The notes beneath the pieces are model-generated. The model ran no database searches, was not told the DNA's origin, and saw nothing but the letters and a program-made list of their open reading frames with translations. Below, piece by piece: positions 59,950 to 64,000 of a stretch of DNA of 64,000 nt. The stretch is from assembly GCF_003946085.1 (NCBI RefSeq), contig NZ_RHOB01000006.1, positions 62,001 through 126,000 on the forward strand, read 5' to 3'. Origin of the DNA: Levilactobacillus angrenensis (GTDB lineage Bacteria > Bacillota > Bacilli > Lactobacillales > Lactobacillaceae). The stretch's first letter is position 1, and each line of letters opens with the position of its first letter. The position numbers and the translations under genes are program-made.

Positions 59950-62568
59950 TTATTTTTCAACGTTCTTCCCGTCGTATTCGTCAATCATAATTTGTTTCAG
60001 TTCAGAAACAAGTGGTTCACGTGGGTTAGCGGTCGTGCATTGATCTTCGAAGGCCAATTCGGCTAATTTGTCGACGGCCTTGTCGAAGTGCGCCTTGTCG
60101 ACCCCGTTGGCCTTCAGGCTCAGCGTAACGCCGACTGAGTGAGCCAAGTCGATGATCTTGTTGACCAAGGCTTCCTTCAATTCTTCCTTCGTCGTGCCTG
60201 GTAAGCCCAGGTAACGGGCAATTTGGGCGTAGTCTTCGTCGGCCCGGAAGTATTCGTACTTCGGCCACATGGTCAACTTGGAAGGTTCCTTGAAGTTGTA
60301 GCGAATGACGTGTGGCAAGGTGATGGCGATGGCCAAACCATGAGGTAAGCCAAATTCCCCACCCAGTTTGTGGGCAATCGAGTGGTCGACCCCGAGGAAG
60401 GCGTTGGCGAAGGCCATGCCGGCTAAGGTCGAAGCGTTATGCATTTCTTCGCGCGCCGTGATATCGCCGTTGTAGGAATTGGTCAGGTTGTCCATGACCA
60501 ACTTGATGGCTTGCAGCGACCATGGCCGCGTGTAGTCGGAAGCCATGTTGGATACGTAGGATTCGATGGCGTGGGTCAAGACGTCCAGTCCAGAGTAAGC
60601 CACCGTCTTCTTTGGCACCGTTTCGATAAATTGTGAATCCACGATAGCCACGTCTGGTGTCAATGCATAGTCAGCCAGTGGGTACTTCACGTGGGTCTTG
60701 GAATCCGTGATCACGGAGAATGGTGTCACTTCAGAACCAGTCCCAGAGGTCGTTGGAATGGCCACGAATTGGGCCTTGTGTGGCTTGTTGAACTTGTAAG
60801 CCCGCTTCCGAATATCCAGGAATTTTTGCTTAGCACCAAAGAAGCTGGCTTCTGGGTCTTCGTAGAATAACCACATGTTCTTGGCAGCATCCATTGCGGA
60901 GCCCCCACCTAAAGCCACGATCGTATCTGGCTTGAACATCCGCATTTGCGTGACCCCACGGTTGACCGTATCAGTCGTTGGATCAGGTTCAACGTCGGAG
61001 AACAGGGAGTATTCGATGCCGTTTGGTTGGCGTTTCAATTCATTCAAAACCGTGTCGACGTAACCTAACTCAACCATGGCTGGGTCGGTCACTAAGAAGA
61101 CGCGCTTGATGCCAGGCATGTCGTCCAGGTAACGGACAGAAGTCTTTTCAAAGTAAACTCGAGGTAATTTAATCCATTGCATATTATTTCGCCGCTTTGC
61201 AATCGTTTTGATGTTCAACAGGTCAAATGAGGAAACGTTGTGGGATACAGAGTTCTTACCCCATGAACCAGTCCCCAAGGTCAGTGATGGCACCATTTCG
61301 TTGTAGAGGTTCCCAATCCCACCAATGGCGGATGGCGTGTTGACCAAGACCCGGCTGGCCTTCATCTTGATGCCAAATTCCGTGGCCAAGTCATCGTTCA
61401 TGGTGTGGATAGCCGCCGTGTGGCCCAGCCCGCCGAAGTGGAGCAGTTGGTCACAGAGGTCAAAGGCGTTGTCCTTGCTGGTAGCCTTGTACACAGAAAT
61501 CATTGGGCAAAGTTTTTCTTGAGACAGTGGGAACTTAGGCCCCACCCCAGTGATTTCAGCAGCTAAGACCTTGGTCCCAGCAGGAATCTTGATGCCGGCA
61601 ATGTCAGCGATCTTTTGCGCAGACATCCCGGGAACGGGTCCCTTAACGCCGCCTTCTGGCTTGAACATTGCTTCGGCTAAGGCCTTTTCGTCACTCTTCT
61701 TAATGAAGAAAACGCCCCGGTCTTGCATTTCTTTTTTAACTTCTGCATAGATTTCTTGATCGATGATGGCACTGTTTTCAGAAGCACAGACCATCCCGTT
61801 GTCAAACGTCTTGGACAACACAATGTCATATACGGCGCGCTTGATGTTGGCCGTCTTTTCAATGTAGGCAGGCCCGTTACCAGGACCGACCCCTAAGGCT
61901 GGCTTCCCAGTGGAGTACGCGGCTTTGACCATGCCGGGACCCCCAGTTGCCAAGACACTGGCAACCATGGGGTGGTTCATTAAGGCCGTCGTCGCTTCAA
62001 TACTTGGGGTCTCGATCCAAGAGATGACCCCTTCAGGAGCACCAGCAGCAATGGCAGCGTCGCGAACGACTTTGGCCGCCATCACGGAAGACTTCTGAGC
62101 TTGGGGGTGGAAGGCGAAAATGATTGGGTTCCGCGTTTTCACAGCGATCAATGACTTGAACAGCGTCGTGGACGTTGGGTTCGTGACTGGCGTAACCCCA
62201 GCTAAGATACCCAGTGGTTCAGCCACCGTGATCAGTTGCCGTTCGTGGTCGTCTTTAATGATGCCCACCGTCTTGTCCTTCTTGATTGAGTGCCAAATTT
62301 CTTCGGTGGCGTACATGTTCTTGATGGCTTTGTCTTCCATCACACCCCGACCGGTTTCGTCAAAGGCCGCCTTGGCTAATTCCATATGGTGGTCCAGCCC
62401 GGCGATGGCCATTTGATGCACGATGTGGTCGACCTTGGCTTGGTCGAAATCGTCCATGGCGCACAGGGCGTCGTGGGCCTTAGCAGTTAAGCGGTCGATC
62501 ATTTGATCAACAGTTTCATGGTTTTCTTGTTTTTTATTAGTAGTTTTCTCTTTCACGTCTTTTAACAT
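59950..62568 (-). CDS. adhE: Bifunctional acetaldehyde-CoA/alcohol dehydrogenase
   Basis: The 872-residue fusion reduces acetyl-CoA to ethanol with two NADH. The N-terminal aldehyde dehydrogenase domain (about 20-440) has the catalytic Cys261 in GMVCASENSA. The C-terminal iron-dependent alcohol dehydrogenase (about 470-865) has VALGGGSAMDAAKNMW, PTTSGTGSEVTPFSVI and the iron-ligand segment GVDHSIAHKLGGEFGLPHG. Spirosome formation is known for the family. GGAGG precedes the ATG. A Rex-like box and a cre-like site upstream suggest control by NADH/NAD+ ratio and carbon source. Confidence 0.97.
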   Translation of the reverse strand: MLKDVKEKTTNKKQENHETVDQMIDRLTAKAHDALCAMDDFDQAKVDHIVHQMAIAGLDHHMELAKAAFDETGRGVMEDKAIKNMYATEEIWHSIKKDKTVGIIKDDHERQLITVAEPLGILAGVTPVTNPTSTTLFKSLIAVKTRNPIIFAFHPQAQKSSVMAAKVVRDAAIAAGAPEGVISWIETPSIEATTALMNHPMVASVLATGGPGMVKAAYSTGKPALGVGPGNGPAYIEKTANIKRAVYDIVLSKTFDNGMVCASENSAIIDQEIYAEVKKEMQDRGVFFIKKSDEKALAEAMFKPEGGVKGPVPGMSAQKIADIAGIKIPAGTKVLAAEITGVGPKFPLSQEKLCPMISVYKATSKDNAFDLCDQLLHFGGLGHTAAIHTMNDDLATEFGIKMKASRVLVNTPSAIGGIGNLYNEMVPSLTLGTGSWGKNSVSHNVSSFDLLNIKTIAKRRNNMQWIKLPRVYFEKTSVRYLDDMPGIKRVFLVTDPAMVELGYVDTVLNELKRQPNGIEYSLFSDVEPDPTTDTVNRGVTQMRMFKPDTIVALGGGSAMDAAKNMWLFYEDPEASFFGAKQKFLDIRKRAYKFNKPHKAQFVAIPTTSGTGSEVTPFSVITDSKTHVKYPLADYALTPDVAIVDSQFIETVPKKTVAYSGLDVLTHAIESYVSNMASDYTRPWSLQAIKLVMDNLTNSYNGDITAREEMHNASTLAGMAFANAFLGVDHSIAHKLGGEFGLPHGLAIAITLPHVIRYNFKEPSKLTMWPKYEYFRADEDYAQIARYLGLPGTTKEELKEALVNKIIDLAHSVGVTLSLKANGVDKAHFDKAVDKLAELAFEDQCTTANPREPLVSELKQIMIDEYDGKNVEK

Positions 62569-62619
62569 GGTTATGCCTCCATCTTTGAAAACATCTTTGT
62601 TAACTTCTTCACGAGATAT

Positions 62620-62672
62620 ATCATATCATGATTTCAGAATTACGCAAGACCTTTTTGTTAAAATAATCACAA
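62620..62672 (-). promoter_or_regulatory. adhE promoter with Rex-like box
   Basis: On the minus strand TTGCGT and TATGAT (62620-62625) are 16 bp apart. TTGTTAAAATAATCACAA at 62655-62672 resembles Rex boxes (TTGTGAA/TTGTTAA half-sites around a short spacer) and lies just upstream of the -35. Rex is the NADH-sensing repressor of adhE in many Gram-positive bacteria. Confidence 0.6.
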
Positions 62673-62726
62673 TTAATTTAACTAGCTTACTATCGCTTAT
62701 GTAGCAGGACTTACGGGTGATTGATA

Positions 62727-62740
62727 TGTAAGCGCATACA
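62727..62740 (-). promoter_or_regulatory. cre-like site upstream of adhE
   Basis: TGTAAGCGCATACA fits the relaxed cre TGTAANCGNWWNCA, with one mismatch (A for T at position 10) to the strict form. It lies about 90 bp upstream of the -35, so its role is less clear than at lplA or ackA. Confidence 0.5.
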
Positions 62741-62974
62741 CATTATTCAAAACAAATCAGCCATTTTATTTTCTGTGAATAATATCACTACCTGACTATT
62801 TCGTTTTCATAACTATCGACCGTCTTTTTCATAAAACGCCCGTTATCTTGCCGGTCGCGCCGGTTATTTTCTCAGGTAACCGTCGTACCATTGTGCTAAA
62901 GTAGTAGGTAAACACATACCCGAAAGTTCCGACAATCTCTGGGGCTTTTCGTGCATCGAGAGGAGTTGAGAACT

Positions 62975-64000
62975 GTGCAAGCTTGGCGGTTCTGGCGGGA
63001 AGCAACCCACCACTTTTTCCAGCACTGGGGGAGTTACGTCACGCTGGTCTTCGTGACCAACCTGGCTATCAGTTATTTGGCGGTGCCAGCCTTAACCTGG
63101 CTGACATCCGCGCTGATGGCGTGGCAACACGTTCCCTACGTGTCTTATACCAATATTGGCGCCATCGCGTTAAACCATCCCCTGGCCATCGTTGGCCTGC
63201 TTTTGATTTTACTGGCGGTCGTTACCCTGATCTACTGGCAATTCGCTTACCTACTACTGGGGATCATCAATATCCGCAACGGCCGACCGGAATCTACCCG
63301 CGCCTTGCTGGGGGACACGGTCCGCAGCATTGCCGGCGCCTCACCCAGTACCTTTTTCTTCTTTATTGGCTACTTCATCGTCATCATTCCATTTGGTAGT
63401 GAGCTGTTCACCACGCCCCTACTCAATAAGGCCAAGATTCCCGCGTTTATCGTGAGTTACCTCCTGGCTAACCCACTGTGGGCCGGGTTACTAGGCATCG
63501 TCTACGTGGTGGCGGCCTACATCGGTATCCGCTTGATTGCGGTCCTCCCGCTGATGATGCTTGACCATTACCACAGTCGCGAGGCCATCCGCTTGAGCTG
63601 GCAACGGACGCGCCACAATTTCTGGAATTACTTTAGTAAAATTGTTTTGACGTTGGTCTTGATCAGTGCCGTGGTTTTTGTCATTTACGCCATCCTGTAC
63701 ATCGGTCAGGTGCTGTTCGACAAGACCGGCGTGGCACTGGTAGCGGCGACCGCCAACCTCTTCTTGATGGAAGTGATCACGGAATTTCTGGTGTGCTACG
63801 CCACAGTGCTGTTCATGATGATCATCTTGAGCAGTCACGACACTCACCAGCAGACGCCCCTGTCGCTCTTTAGTTTCCGCGAACCCGCCAAGACCAAGCT
63901 GCGAACCCGCCTGCTAATCATCAGTGGTCTGGCCGTCATCAGCGCGACCCTGGTCGGCTTCAACCTCATTTACTTAAACGGCCTGGCCATGACCAAGCCG
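62975..64000 (+). CDS. Membrane-anchored glycerophosphodiester phosphodiesterase-like protein (5' part)
   Basis: The gene runs off the window; 342 codons are visible. It starts GTG (MQAWRFWREATHHFFQHWGS) nine bases after AGAGGAG. The visible part is the multi-span membrane domain found at the N terminus of lactobacillar glycerophosphodiesterases (GPDPase_memb type), with about eight hydrophobic segments, LDHYHSREAIRLSWQRTRHN as a cytosolic loop and a final helix at about 310-330. The catalytic domain would lie beyond base 64000, so the function is inferred from the membrane domain only. Confidence 0.65.
   Translation, partial: MQAWRFWREATHHFFQHWGSYVTLVFVTNLAISYLAVPALTWLTSALMAWQHVPYVSYTNIGAIALNHPLAIVGLLLILLAVVTLIYWQFAYLLLGIINIRNGRPESTRALLGDTVRSIAGASPSTFFFFIGYFIVIIPFGSELFTTPLLNKAKIPAFIVSYLLANPLWAGLLGIVYVVAAYIGIRLIAVLPLMMLDHYHSREAIRLSWQRTRHNFWNYFSKIVLTLVLISAVVFVIYAILYIGQVLFDKTGVALVAATANLFLMEVITEFLVCYATVLFMMIILSSHDTHQQTPLSLFSFREPAKTKLRTRLLIISGLAVISATLVGFNLIYLNGLAMTKP

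Noticed and set aside
1-64000. Repeats considered as a CRISPR array or REP clusters
   Set aside because: Copies are dispersed over the window, hundreds of bases long and without regular spacers; no cas gene is present.
1-64000. tRNA and rRNA genes
   Set aside because: I looked for TTC-loop/CCA-type ends and rRNA signatures and saw none; a tRNAscan run would settle it.

Overview
The window looks like chromosomal DNA of a heterofermentative lactic acid bacterium of the Lactobacillaceae, most like the Levilactobacillus/Lactiplantibacillus side of the family. The reasons are gene content and base composition of roughly 50 % GC: phosphoketolase, acetate kinase and a bifunctional acetaldehyde/alcohol dehydrogenase; an oppDFBCA operon in lactococcal order; aggregation-promoting-factor-like LysM proteins; an AgrC/AgrA-like two-component system; and lactobacillar spx, pepF and greA. 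This is inference from content, not a database match. I see no rRNA, tRNA, prophage, transposase or CRISPR array.

Layout. 0.3-9 kb: MurJ-like flippase, S9 peptidase, ketopantoate reductase, a stand-alone ATP-cone protein with paired NrdR-box-like sites, an Spx-family protein without its CXXC cysteines, and a Na+/H+ antiporter. 10-19.5 kb: a 5'-nucleotidase-family enzyme, an RNase Y with a lysine tail, a DUF1275 protein, a membrane-anchored hydrolase, PepF, a small HTH regulator, a methyltransferase-like protein and a 37-residue membrane peptide. 20-25 kb: a YdcF protein, a candidate ~210-nt RNA gene, a protein with a histone-like tail, lipoate-protein ligase under a cre site and an Rrf2 regulator. 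25.5-31.4 kb: oligopeptide uptake operon oppDFBCA. 31.4-34.3 kb: small membrane proteins, UspA and a pseudouridine synthase. 34.4-38.3 kb: a candidate ~270-nt RNA gene, then two tandem AgrC-like kinases with complementary lesions and their LytTR regulator. 39-54 kb: GreA, a TetR/MFS pair, phosphoketolase, a GntR regulator, YbaK, a membrane HEXXH protein, a second MFS exporter, and a TetR/HD/ABC exporter cluster. 54-64 kb: a 3D-domain protein, a hydrolase, acetate kinase, three Apf-like wall proteins, AdhE, and the start of a membrane-anchored glycerophosphodiesterase-like protein.

How genes work together. Phosphoketolase cleaves pentose phosphates to acetyl-phosphate. AckA turns this into acetate and ATP; AdhE turns acetyl-CoA into ethanol and reoxidises NADH. 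ackA and lplA carry cre sites overlapping their promoters, and adhE carries a Rex-like box and a cre-like site, so central carbon flow here appears tied to CcpA and redox state. PepF and the S9 peptidase could process peptides imported by Opp.

The most striking non-genic feature is an interspersed, ORF-less repeat with 13-bp terminal inverted repeats (about 600-640 bp when complete). It occurs as full, shortened or relic copies at about a dozen loci; one complete copy is flanked by a near-perfect 9-bp direct duplication. The most striking genic features are the kinase pair in which each partner lacks what the other keeps, and the ATP-cone gene behind two NrdR-like boxes exactly 30 bp apart.
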